Shown here: positions 34,885 through 41,752 of the stretch, one piece after another
Numbering within the stretch: position 1 is the stretch's first letter
How the letters are laid out: each line of letters begins with the position of its first letter
Assembly: GCF_001421745.1 (NCBI RefSeq)
Contig: NZ_LMKW01000009.1
Coordinates: 285,507 to 349,506, forward strand
Reading direction: 5' to 3'
Length of the DNA: 64,000 nucleotides
DNA from: Sphingomonas sp. Leaf230
GTDB lineage: Bacteria > Pseudomonadota > Alphaproteobacteria > Sphingomonadales > Sphingomonadaceae
Notes under the pieces: model-generated
The model's database searches: none
What the model saw: only the letters and a program-made list of their open reading frames with translations
What the model was told of the DNA's origin: nothing
Translations under genes and position numbers: made by a program

Positions 34885-34936
34885 GATTGTCGCAGGCGAT
34901 TGTCGCAAGGTCGGCGAAATGGTCGCATATTGTCGC
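34885..34936. promoter_or_regulatory. Cluster of four 9-bp direct repeats (ATTGTCGCA) in divergent promoter
   Basis: ATTGTCGCA occurs at 34885-34893, 34898-34906 and 34928-34936, and ATGGTCGCA at 34918-34926; start-to-start distances are 13, 20 and 10 bp. The cluster lies between the divergent RcnB-like gene and fabD, the classic place for operator repeats. The binding protein is unknown. Confidence 0.5.
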
Positions 34937-35024
34937 AAGGCCGCGAGGTTCGTTCAGGTTGCAACTCGACGCGCACCTTTATAGGCCCCGCGTTCAAACG
35001 AAGACCGAACACAGAGGAGAGGCC

Positions 35025-35984
35025 ATGCGCGCGTTCATCTTCCCCGGCCAGGGGAGCCAGTCTGTCGGCATGGGCAAGGCGCTCGCCGACGCCAGTGCCA
35101 CCGCCCGCGAGGTCTTCGCCGAAGTCGACGAGGCGCTCGGCCAGCACCTGTTCCGCCTGATGAGCGAAGGGCCCGCGGACGACCTGCTCCTCACCGAGAA
35201 CGCGCAGCCCGCGATCATGGCGAACGCGATCGCCACCTTGCGCGTCGCCGAGAAGGAAGGCGGCATCCGCCTTGCCGACAAGGCTGACTACGTCGCCGGC
35301 CACAGCCTCGGCGAATATACCGCGCTGTGTGCCGCCGGTGCGCTCGACTTGTCCACCACCGCCCGCCTCCTGAAACTCCGCGGCCGCGCGATGCAGGCTG
35401 CTGTCCCGGTAGGCGAGGGTGCAATGGCCGCGTTGCTCGGCACCGACCTTGAAAAGGCGCAGCTGATCGCCGGCGCCGCAGTCGACGCGATCCTCGCGGA
35501 AGGCGGCCCCGAACTGATCTGCACCGTCGCCAACGACAATGATCCGTCGCAGGTCGTCATCTCCGGCCACCGCCTTGCCATCGAAAAGGCGATCGCGCTT
35601 GCCAAGGACCTCGGCGCCAAGCGTGCGGTATTGTTGCCCGTCTCCGCCCCCTTCCACTGCCCCCTGATGCAGCCCGCCGCGGAAGCGATGGAAGCCGCGC
35701 TCCTGGACGCCGACCTCCGCGCGCCTTTGGTCCCGGTTTTCGCCAACGTGGACGCAACTGCCGTCGCCGACCCCGGCGCGATCCGTCACCTGTTGGTTCA
35801 GCAGGTCACCGGCATGGTCCGCTGGCGCGAATCGGTGTTGGCAATGCATGCGGCGGGGGCCGACCACTTCGTCGAATTCGGCGGCAAGGTGCTCAGCCCG
35901 ATGGTCAAGCGCATCACTCCCGACGTCGAAACGACGAGCGTCATCACGATGGACGACATCGAGGAATTGGTGAAGAAGATGTGA
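35025..35984 (+). CDS. fabD: Malonyl-CoA:ACP transacylase
   Basis: 319 aa. It loads malonyl groups onto acyl carrier protein for fatty-acid synthesis. Motifs are FIFPGQGSQSVGMGKALAD at the start, the nucleophile serine in GHSLGEYTALCAAGALD, and the histidine in VSAPFHCPLMQPAAEAM. ATG 35025 has a strong GAGGAGAG ribosome site. It opens the cluster fabD-fabG-acpP-fabF; normally fabG follows directly, but a GxxExxY gene is inserted here. Confidence 0.96.
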   Translation: MRAFIFPGQGSQSVGMGKALADASATAREVFAEVDEALGQHLFRLMSEGPADDLLLTENAQPAIMANAIATLRVAEKEGGIRLADKADYVAGHSLGEYTALCAAGALDLSTTARLLKLRGRAMQAAVPVGEGAMAALLGTDLEKAQLIAGAAVDAILAEGGPELICTVANDNDPSQVVISGHRLAIEKAIALAKDLGAKRAVLLPVSAPFHCPLMQPAAEAMEAALLDADLRAPLVPVFANVDATAVADPGAIRHLLVQQVTGMVRWRESVLAMHAAGADHFVEFGGKVLSPMVKRITPDVETTSVITMDDIEELVKKM

Positions 35985-35985
35985 T

Positions 35986-36011
35986 CCACGCGAAGGCGCA
36001 AAGGCGCGAAG
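35986..36011 (+). repeat. Left 26-bp terminal inverted repeat of the GxxExxY cassette
   Basis: Begins 2 bp after the fabD stop and ends at the GxxExxY start codon. It matches the reverse complement of 36395-36420 at 23 of 26 positions. The core is CGCGAAGGCGC...GGCGCGAAG. Confidence 0.85.
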
Positions 36012-36431
36012 ATGATGGATCTTGAGGCTGCCGCTTCCGACGTCATTGATGTGTCGCTTCGCCTTCACCGGGAGCTTGGGCCCGGATTGCTTGAAAGCGT
36101 CTATGAAACAGTGTTGGCGAGTAAGCTCGTCAGTCTGGGATATGAGGTCGAGCGGCAACGCTCTGTCTCGATCGATTTTGAAGGGATGCATTTTGATGCC
36201 GCGTTCCGCATCGATCTCATCATCGGCAATCGGCTGCTCGTCGAAATCAAATCGGTCGAGCGGCTGAATGCCGCTCACGCAAAGCAATTGCTGACCTATC
36301 TGCGACTAACCAAACAGCCCTTGGGGCTTCTGATCAACTTCGAAGGCGAAACGCTGAAGGAGGGGCTCCGCCGGATCGTCAACGGCTACACCCCCTTCGC
36401 GCCATCGCGCCTTCGCGTGAACAAAATCTGA
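36012..36431 (+). CDS. GxxExxY family protein (PD-(D/E)XK nuclease-like)
   Basis: 139 aa. It is named for the motif GLLESVY (residues 25-31). D68 (FRIDLIIG) and E78-x-K80 (LLVEIKSV), with a following Q (KQLLTYLRL), form a PD-(D/E)XK-type nuclease signature. The biological role of the family is not established. The gene is bounded by 26-bp inverted repeats; its C-terminal residues (APSRLRV) are encoded by the right one. G+C over 36121-36240 is about 54%, below its neighbours. It separates fabD from fabG and overlaps the fabG leader, so the operon can still be transcribed through. ATG 36015 is an alternative start. Confidence 0.88.
   Translation: MMDLEAAASDVIDVSLRLHRELGPGLLESVYETVLASKLVSLGYEVERQRSVSIDFEGMHFDAAFRIDLIIGNRLLVEIKSVERLNAAHAKQLLTYLRLTKQPLGLLINFEGETLKEGLRRIVNGYTPFAPSRLRVNKI
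36395..36420 (-). repeat. Right 26-bp terminal inverted repeat of the GxxExxY cassette
   Basis: Its reverse complement matches 35986-36011 with three mismatches. It encodes the C-terminal residues of the GxxExxY protein and ends 12 bp before the fabG ribosome site. Confidence 0.85.
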
Positions 36432-36442
36432 TGGAGACCAAA

Positions 36443-37180
36443 ATGTTCGACCTCACAGGCATGACCGCCCTCGTCACGGGGGCATCCGGCGGGATCGGGT
36501 CCGAGATCGCCAAGGCCCTAGCCGCCCAAGGCGCCCGCCTCGCCGTATCCGGCTCCAACGCCGACAAGCTCAAAGCCTTCCGCGCCACCCTCAAAGGCGA
36601 CCACGTCGCGCTGCCCTGCAACCTCTCCGACGCCGCTGCCGTCGACGCGCTCGTCCCCCAGGCGGTGGAAAAGCTCGGCAAGCTCGACATCCTCGTCAAC
36701 AACGCCGGCGTCACCCGCGACAATCTGGCGATGCGGATGAAGGACGACGAGTGGGACAGCGTCATCCGCGTTAACCTCGAAGCCGCGTTCCGCCTCATGC
36801 GCGCCGCCGCCAAGCCGATGATGAAGGCGCGCTTTGGCCGGATGATCTCGGTCACGTCGATCGTCGGCGTCACCGGCAATCCCGGCCAGGCGAACTACGC
36901 CGCGTCGAAGGCGGGGCTCATCGGCATGTCGAAGTCGATGGCGCAGGAACTCGCCAGCCGCGGCATCACCGTCAACTGCGTCGCGCCCGGCTTCATCACC
37001 TCGCCGATGACCGATGCGCTGCCGGAGGCTCAGAAGACGGCACTCACCACGAAGATTCCCGCCGGTCGCCTCGGCGAAGGGGCAGACATCGGTGCCGCCG
37101 TGGTGTACCTAGCAAGCCGCGAAGCCGGCTACGTCACGGGACAAACCGTGCACGTGAACGGCGGGATGGCGATGATCTGA
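36443..37180 (+). CDS. fabG: 3-oxoacyl-ACP reductase
   Basis: 245 aa. It reduces beta-ketoacyl-ACP with NADPH. It is a short-chain dehydrogenase with the cofactor loop [13 protein letters not shown], the NNAGVTRD block, the catalytic S-Y-K set in [20 protein letters not shown], and the end [15 protein letters not shown]. The start is ATG 36443 ([17 protein letters not shown]) with GGAG 6 bp upstream; ATG 36431 is in frame but lacks this support. It is part of the fab cluster. Confidence 0.96.
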   Translation: MFDLTGMTALVTGASGGIGSEIAKALAAQGARLAVSGSNADKLKAFRATLKGDHVALPCNLSDAAAVDALVPQAVEKLGKLDILVNNAGVTRDNLAMRMKDDEWDSVIRVNLEAAFRLMRAAAKPMMKARFGRMISVTSIVGVTGNPGQANYAASKAGLIGMSKSMAQELASRGITVNCVAPGFITSPMTDALPEAQKTALTTKIPAGRLGEGADIGAAVVYLASREAGYVTGQTVHVNGGMAMI

Positions 37181-37257
37181 ACTTGCGCGCTGAACTGCCG
37201 CGTTCTAGGTGCGTTCAGGAAATACCGAAAACCCCCAGATTTGAAGAGGGAACTACC

Positions 37258-37494
37258 ATGAGCGAGACCGCTGACCGCGTGAAGAAAATCGTCGTCGAGC
37301 ATCTCGGCGTCGAAGCCGATAAGGTGACCGAGGACGCGAGCTTCATCGACGACCTGGGTGCCGACAGCCTCGACATCGTCGAACTCGTCATGGCGTTCGA
37401 GGAAGAATTCGGCGTCGAGATCCCCGATGATGCCGCCGAGAAGATTGCGACCGTCAAGGACGCCATCACCTACATCGACGAGCACAAGGCCTGA
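37258..37494 (+). CDS. acpP: Acyl carrier protein
   Basis: 78 aa, the canonical ACP. The phosphopantetheine serine lies in [20 protein letters not shown], and the protein is strongly acidic (ends ITYIDEHKA). It carries growing acyl chains between the Fab enzymes. ATG 37258 follows an AGAGGGA ribosome site. It is followed by a hairpin that may lower read-through into fabF, giving more AcpP than FabF. Confidence 0.97.
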   Translation: MSETADRVKKIVVEHLGVEADKVTEDASFIDDLGADSLDIVELVMAFEEEFGVEIPDDAAEKIATVKDAITYIDEHKA

Positions 37495-37546
37495 TCAGGG
37501 TCTAGGGTTCAAAACTTTGGACCTGCCCTGAAGGGTGTGATTTGAG

Positions 37547-37592
37547 CGGCTCCCCGTCCTTGGGCAAAGAGGGCGGGGAGCCGTTTCGTTTT
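37547..37592 (+). terminator. Terminator or attenuator between acpP and fabF
   Basis: CGGCTCCCCG pairs perfectly with CGGGGAGCCG around a ~17-base loop, followed by TTTCGTTTT. It lies 52 bp past the acpP stop and 24 bp before fabF. It probably ends part of the acpP transcripts. Confidence 0.85.
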
Positions 37593-37615
37593 GAGAGCAG
37601 ACGGAGTTTGAAGCC

Positions 37616-38878
37616 ATGCGGCGTGTCGTCGTAACCGGGCTAGGCCTGGTCACCCCTTTGGGGGCGGATGTTGAAACGGCCTGGGCGAATATCCTCGCCG
37701 GCAAGTCGGGTGCGGGCCCGATCACGCGCTTCGACGCGTCCGATCAGGTGTGCCGCATCGCCTGCGAGGTGAAGCCGGCCGACCACGAGTACGGCTTCGA
37801 TCCCGGCAAGCGCGTCGACCACAAGGTCCAGCGCCAGGTCGATCCGTTCATCATCTACGGCATCGACGCTGCCGGCCAGGCTCTCGAGGACGCCGGGCTG
37901 ACCGAGATGACGCTCGAAGAGAGCTGGCGTGCCGGCGTCTCGATCGGCTCGGGCATTGGCGGTCTGCCGGGTATCGAGAGCGAATCGATCGTGCTGCACA
38001 CCAAGGGCCCGCGCCGTGTCTCGCCGCACTTCGTCCATGGCCGGCTGATCAACCTGATCTCGGGTCAGGTCTCGATCAAATACGGCCTGCGCGGTCCGAA
38101 TCACGCGGTCGTCACCGCCTGCTCGACCGGCGCGCACGCCATTGGCGATGCCGCGCGGATGATCGCGATGGACGACGCCGACGTGATGCTCGCGGGCGGC
38201 GCGGAAGGCACCGTCTGCCCGCTCGGCATCGCTGGGTTCGCGCAGGCCCGCGCGCTGTCGACCAACTTCAACGATTCGCCTGAGAAGGCCTCGCGTCCGT
38301 ACGACAAGGACCGCGACGGCTTCGTGATGGGCGAGGGCGCGGGCGTGCTGGTGCTCGAGGAATACGAGCACGCCAAGGCACGTGGTGCGAAGATGTATGC
38401 CGAAGTGATCGGCTACGGTCTGTCGGGCGATGCGTATCACGTGACGGCGCCGCATCCGGAAGGCGATGGCGCGTTTCGGTCGATGCAGATGGCGATCAAG
38501 AAGTCGGGCCTCAAGCTCGAGGACATCGATTACATCAACGCGCACGGCACCTCGACGCCGCTGGGCGACGAGCTCGAACTGGGCGCAGTCCGCCGCCTGT
38601 TCGGCGATGCGATCTCGGGTCTGTCGATGTCGTCGACCAAGTCGGCGATCGGGCATCTGCTCGGCGGTGCCGGTGCGGTCGAGAGCATCTTCTGCATCCT
38701 CGCGCTGCGCGACCAGATCGTCCCGCCGACGCTGAACCTCGACAATCCGAGCGACAGCTGCGTGGGTGTCGACCTAGTCCCGCACTTGGCCAAGAAGCGT
38801 GAAGTCCGTGCGGTGCTGAACAACTCGTTCGGCTTCGGCGGCACCAACGCGTCGCTGTTGATGACGAAGGTCCAGTAA
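37616..38878 (+). CDS. fabF: Beta-ketoacyl-ACP synthase II
   Basis: 420 aa. It condenses malonyl-ACP with acyl-ACP for chain elongation. It starts MRRVVVTGLGLVTPLG, has the nucleophilic cysteine in HAVVTACSTGAHAIGDA, the two histidines in YINAHGTSTPLGD and SSTKSAIGHLLGGAGAVE, and ends NNSFGFGGTNASLLM. It closes the fab cluster. A palindromic element with a nested insertion lies after it. Confidence 0.97.
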   Translation: MRRVVVTGLGLVTPLGADVETAWANILAGKSGAGPITRFDASDQVCRIACEVKPADHEYGFDPGKRVDHKVQRQVDPFIIYGIDAAGQALEDAGLTEMTLEESWRAGVSIGSGIGGLPGIESESIVLHTKGPRRVSPHFVHGRLINLISGQVSIKYGLRGPNHAVVTACSTGAHAIGDAARMIAMDDADVMLAGGAEGTVCPLGIAGFAQARALSTNFNDSPEKASRPYDKDRDGFVMGEGAGVLVLEEYEHAKARGAKMYAEVIGYGLSGDAYHVTAPHPEGDGAFRSMQMAIKKSGLKLEDIDYINAHGTSTPLGDELELGAVRRLFGDAISGLSMSSTKSAIGHLLGGAGAVESIFCILALRDQIVPPTLNLDNPSDSCVGVDLVPHLAKKREVRAVLNNSFGFGGTNASLLMTKVQ

Positions 38879-38882
38879 TCCT

Positions 38883-38969
38883 GTTCCCCCGCGAAGGGTC
38901 ACCCATCAAAGTAATACTTTGATGGGGCCCAAGGCGGGGGCCCAGTCTGGGTCCCGGCCTTCGCGGGGA
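38883..38969. repeat. Palindromic element (GCGAAGGCGGGG type) carrying a nested 33-bp insertion
   Basis: The left arm GTTCCCCCGCGAAGG is interrupted, then resumes AAGGCGGGGGCCCAG; the right arm CTGGGTCCCGGCCTTCGCGG is intact. The 33-bp insert (38898-38930) is flanked by AAGG at 38894-38897 and 38931-38934 and contains an 11-bp perfect stem. Confidence 0.88.
38898..38930. mobile_element. 33-bp hairpin insert with 4-bp duplication
   Basis: CCCATCAAAGT and ACTTTGATGGG pair perfectly around AAT. The insert is A+T-rich compared with its host repeat, and AAGG is present on both sides, consistent with a tiny transposed unit. No other copy was seen in this window. Confidence 0.5.
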
Positions 38970-38983
38970 TCCAAGGAGTACCA

Positions 38984-39952
38984 ATGCGCAAGGTCGGCTG
39001 TTTCGGACTCGTCTTAGCCCTGGCGGCAGTCGTTGCGCTGTTCCTGGTCGTCCAGGGCTGGGGCGGCGCTGGCCCCGCACCGCGCACGCTGACCGTGCAG
39101 ATCGGCGAAGGCAGCACGCTGGCCGGCGCTGCCACCGAACTCGGAAAGGCCGGCGCGATCCCCTCGGCCCGACGCTTTCGCCTGTACGCCCGCGTGTTCG
39201 GCTCGGGCGACCCGATCAAGGCCGGCGAATACCGCATCGCGCCACACACCAGCCAGTCCGACATCCTCAAGCTGATGCAAGGTGGCAAGGTCGTCCAGCG
39301 CCTCGTCGTCGTCCCCGAAGGCTATCCTTCGGTCCTCGTGCACGACGCGCTGGCGAAGGCGGATGGCCTCACCGGCACCGTGCCCGTCCCGGCGGAAGGC
39401 TCGATTCTCCCCGACAGCTACGCCTTCCAGGCCGGCGACACCCGCGCATCGGTCGTCACGCGGATGCAGGCGGCGATGAAGACCTACCTCGCCACCGCCT
39501 GGGCCGCGCGCAAGCCCGGCATCGCAGTGACGACGCCCGAACAGGCGATCATCCTCGCCTCGATCGTCGAAAAGGAAACCGGCAAGCCCTCCGAACGCCG
39601 CACCGTCGCCGCGGTCTACGGCAACCGTGTTCGCAACGGCATGCCGCTTCAGGCCGATCCGACTGTGATCTACCCGATCACCAAGGGCCGCCCGCTGGGC
39701 CGCCGCATCCTGCGGTCGGAACTGCACGCGAAGAACGGCTACAACACCTATGCCGAAGCCGGCCTGCCGGTCGGCCCGATCGCCAACCCAGGCCGCGCTT
39801 CGATCGACGCGGTGCTCGACCCGGCGCAGACCCAGGCGCTCTATTTCGTAGCAGACGGCACCGGCGGCCACGTGTTTGCGAACACGCTGGCCGAACACAA
39901 CGCCAACGTGAAGAAATGGTACGCGATCCGCAAAGCCCGCGGCGAAATGTAA
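38984..39952 (+). CDS. mltG: Endolytic transglycosylase MltG
   Basis: 322 aa. It is an inner-membrane enzyme that cuts nascent peptidoglycan strands and may end glycan synthesis. One N-terminal membrane segment (CFGLVLALAAVVALFLVV) is followed by a LysM-like region and the YceG domain: EGSILPDSYAFQAGD, then QAIILASIVEKETGKPSERR with the catalytic glutamate, and YNTYAEAGLPVGPIANPGRA. It follows fabF across ~105 bp that contain a palindromic element. Confidence 0.95.
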   Translation: MRKVGCFGLVLALAAVVALFLVVQGWGGAGPAPRTLTVQIGEGSTLAGAATELGKAGAIPSARRFRLYARVFGSGDPIKAGEYRIAPHTSQSDILKLMQGGKVVQRLVVVPEGYPSVLVHDALAKADGLTGTVPVPAEGSILPDSYAFQAGDTRASVVTRMQAAMKTYLATAWAARKPGIAVTTPEQAIILASIVEKETGKPSERRTVAAVYGNRVRNGMPLQADPTVIYPITKGRPLGRRILRSELHAKNGYNTYAEAGLPVGPIANPGRASIDAVLDPAQTQALYFVADGTGGHVFANTLAEHNANVKKWYAIRKARGEM

Positions 39953-39975
39953 CGCGGGGCGTTCCGACTCACTCT

Positions 39976-40056
39976 CGTCATCCCAGCGAAAGCTGGGATA
40001 TCGGGCCGCAGGGACGGACTGTGTGACACGAGATCCCAGCTTTCGCTGGGATGACG
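39976..40056. repeat. 81-bp element (AGCGAAAGCT type)
   Basis: CGTCATCCCAGCGAAAGCTG and its exact inverted copy. It lies between convergent mltG and eda and ends 1 bp before the eda stop codon. Confidence 0.9.
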
Positions 40057-40057
40057 A

Positions 40058-40666
40058 CTAGGCCCGCAAAGCGTTAGCCGCAAGAGCCTTGATCTCGATC
40101 TCGGCCATCGTTCCGCCGGTCACCCAGCTCCCCCCCACGCAGAGCACCGGCTTGAACGCCAGCCACTCGGGCGCGCTCGCCTCGGTGATGCCGCCGGTCG
40201 GGCAGAAGCTGCACTGGTAGAACGGCGCGGCCAAGGCCTTCAGCGCCTTCAATCCGCCATTCGCCTCGGCCGGGAAGAACTTGAAGTGCGTCAGCCCCAG
40301 GTCGAGCCCGGTCATGATGTCCGCCGCGTTGGCGATCCCCGGCAGGAACGGAATACCGCTCTCGATGATCGGCGTGGCGAGGCGTTCGGTCAGGCCCGGC
40401 GAGACGATGAACTCCGCGCCAGCATCGCGGACCTGCGTGAACTGCTGCGTATTGACGACGGTGCCCGCGCCGACGATCGCGCCCGGCACCTTCTTCATCT
40501 CGGCAATGGCTTCGAGCGCGGCGCCAGTGCGCAACGTCACCTCGAGTACGCGCAACCCGCCCGCGACGAGCGCCTCGGCGAGCGGACGGGCAAGCGCGGC
40601 GTCCTCGATCACCAGCACCGGAATGACGGCGCTGGTCTGCATGATGTCTGCGATAGTGACGGTCAT
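40058..40666 (-). CDS. eda: KDPG aldolase (2-keto-3-deoxy-6-phosphogluconate aldolase)
   Basis: 202 aa. It splits KDPG to pyruvate and glyceraldehyde 3-phosphate, the last Entner-Doudoroff step. It has RVLEVTLRTGAALEAI with the catalytic glutamate region, GAGTVVNTQQF, and the Schiff-base lysine in THFKFFPAEANGG, then FCPTGGITEASAPEW. The ATG overlaps the glk stop by 4 bp (ATGA). It is the last gene of the zwf-pgl-edd-glk-eda series. Confidence 0.96.
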   Translation of the reverse strand: MTVTIADIMQTSAVIPVLVIEDAALARPLAEALVAGGLRVLEVTLRTGAALEAIAEMKKVPGAIVGAGTVVNTQQFTQVRDAGAEFIVSPGLTERLATPIIESGIPFLPGIANAADIMTGLDLGLTHFKFFPAEANGGLKALKALAAPFYQCSFCPTGGITEASAPEWLAFKPVLCVGGSWVTGGTMAEIEIKALAANALRA

Positions 40667-41631
40667 TGCGTATGTTCCTGTGCGAAGGCGGCCGCGGCGC
40701 CGAACAGGCCGGGCTGGGGATGGGTGATGAGCTTCACGGGCATCGCTGCCATCATGCCCTGGAAGCGGCCCTTGGCGACAAAGCGCTGGTCGAAGCCCGA
40801 GCGAATCAGGCGATCCTTGATCCGGAAGCCGAGCCCGCCCGCGATCACGACCGCCTTGGCGCCCTGTGCGAGCGCCAGATCGCCCGCTACCGCGCCGAGC
40901 GCGAGGCAGAAGCGGTCGAGCGCGGCGAGCGCGATCGAATCGGTGCCGTCGATCGCCTCGGTCCAGATCGTCTTGTCGTCATGGCTGGGGACCGCGCGGC
41001 CCTCCAAGGCGGCGAGCGTCTCGTAGATCGCGACGATGCCAGGCCCGGCGACGACACGCTCGGCGGAGACGCGCGTGAACGTCTTGCGCAGCCGCTGCAA
41101 TAAGGCATCCTCGATCCCGTCGAGCGGGGCGAAGTCCATGTGGCCGCCCTCGGTTTCGAGGACCTGATAGCCGTTCTTGCGTCGCAGCAACTGCGCGACG
41201 CCGAGCCCGGTGCCGGGGCCGCAGATCGTCGTGATGCCTTCGGACGGCAGCGGCGTATCGGGACCGCAGAGGTGGATGAAGTCGCTGCTCGGCACCTGCG
41301 CGACGGCATGACCGACCGCGCCGAAATCGTTGACGACCACCCACTGGTCGGCCTTCAGCCGCTCGGTGATCAGCGACTTGCGGATGATCCACGGGTTGTT
41401 GGTGAGGCGAATGACATCGTTCGCGACCGGCGACGCGACCGCGATCGCGAGCGCGCGGGGGAGGGGGCGGCCGAGCCCCGCCTCGAACGCCTGATACGCG
41501 GTCTGAAGCGACGCGTGGTCCGCGGTCTTCAGCGTCGCCGGCTCGCCGAGCGACACGACGCGGCCGTTCTCGACCTCGGCGATCGCGAAGCGGGCATGCG
41601 TTCCGCCGATATCTGCCGCTACGATTTCCAT
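40663..41631 (-). CDS. glk: Glucokinase
   Basis: 322 aa. It phosphorylates glucose to feed the Entner-Doudoroff pathway. It has the ATP-binding start MEIVAADIGGTHARFAIAEV, a middle block GAVGHAVAQVPSSD, ICGPGTGLGVAQLLRR, the pattern ETEGGHMDFAPLDGIEDAL, and GDLALAQGAKAVVIAGGLGF. ATG 41631 is chosen by homology. A repeat element (41652-41747) separates it from edd. Confidence 0.95.
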   Translation of the reverse strand: MEIVAADIGGTHARFAIAEVENGRVVSLGEPATLKTADHASLQTAYQAFEAGLGRPLPRALAIAVASPVANDVIRLTNNPWIIRKSLITERLKADQWVVVNDFGAVGHAVAQVPSSDFIHLCGPDTPLPSEGITTICGPGTGLGVAQLLRRKNGYQVLETEGGHMDFAPLDGIEDALLQRLRKTFTRVSAERVVAGPGIVAIYETLAALEGRAVPSHDDKTIWTEAIDGTDSIALAALDRFCLALGAVAGDLALAQGAKAVVIAGGLGFRIKDRLIRSGFDQRFVAKGRFQGMMAAMPVKLITHPQPGLFGAAAAFAQEHTQ

Positions 41632-41651
41632 GTCATGCTTCCTCTTACACC

Positions 41652-41747
41652 CGTCATGCCGGGCTTGTTCCGGCATCCACGGTGCCGCAAATTCTACCGC
41701 CGATGGCTATGCGGAACGGTGGACCCCGGAACAAGTCCGGGGTGACG
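41652..41747. repeat. 96-bp element (CGTCATGCCGGGCTTGTTCC type) inside the ED gene series
   Basis: Second copy of the family at 10364-10459. It occupies nearly the whole glk-edd gap (41632-41752), so any edd-glk co-transcript must pass through its strong fold. Confidence 0.9.
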
Positions 41748-41752
41748 GGGGG

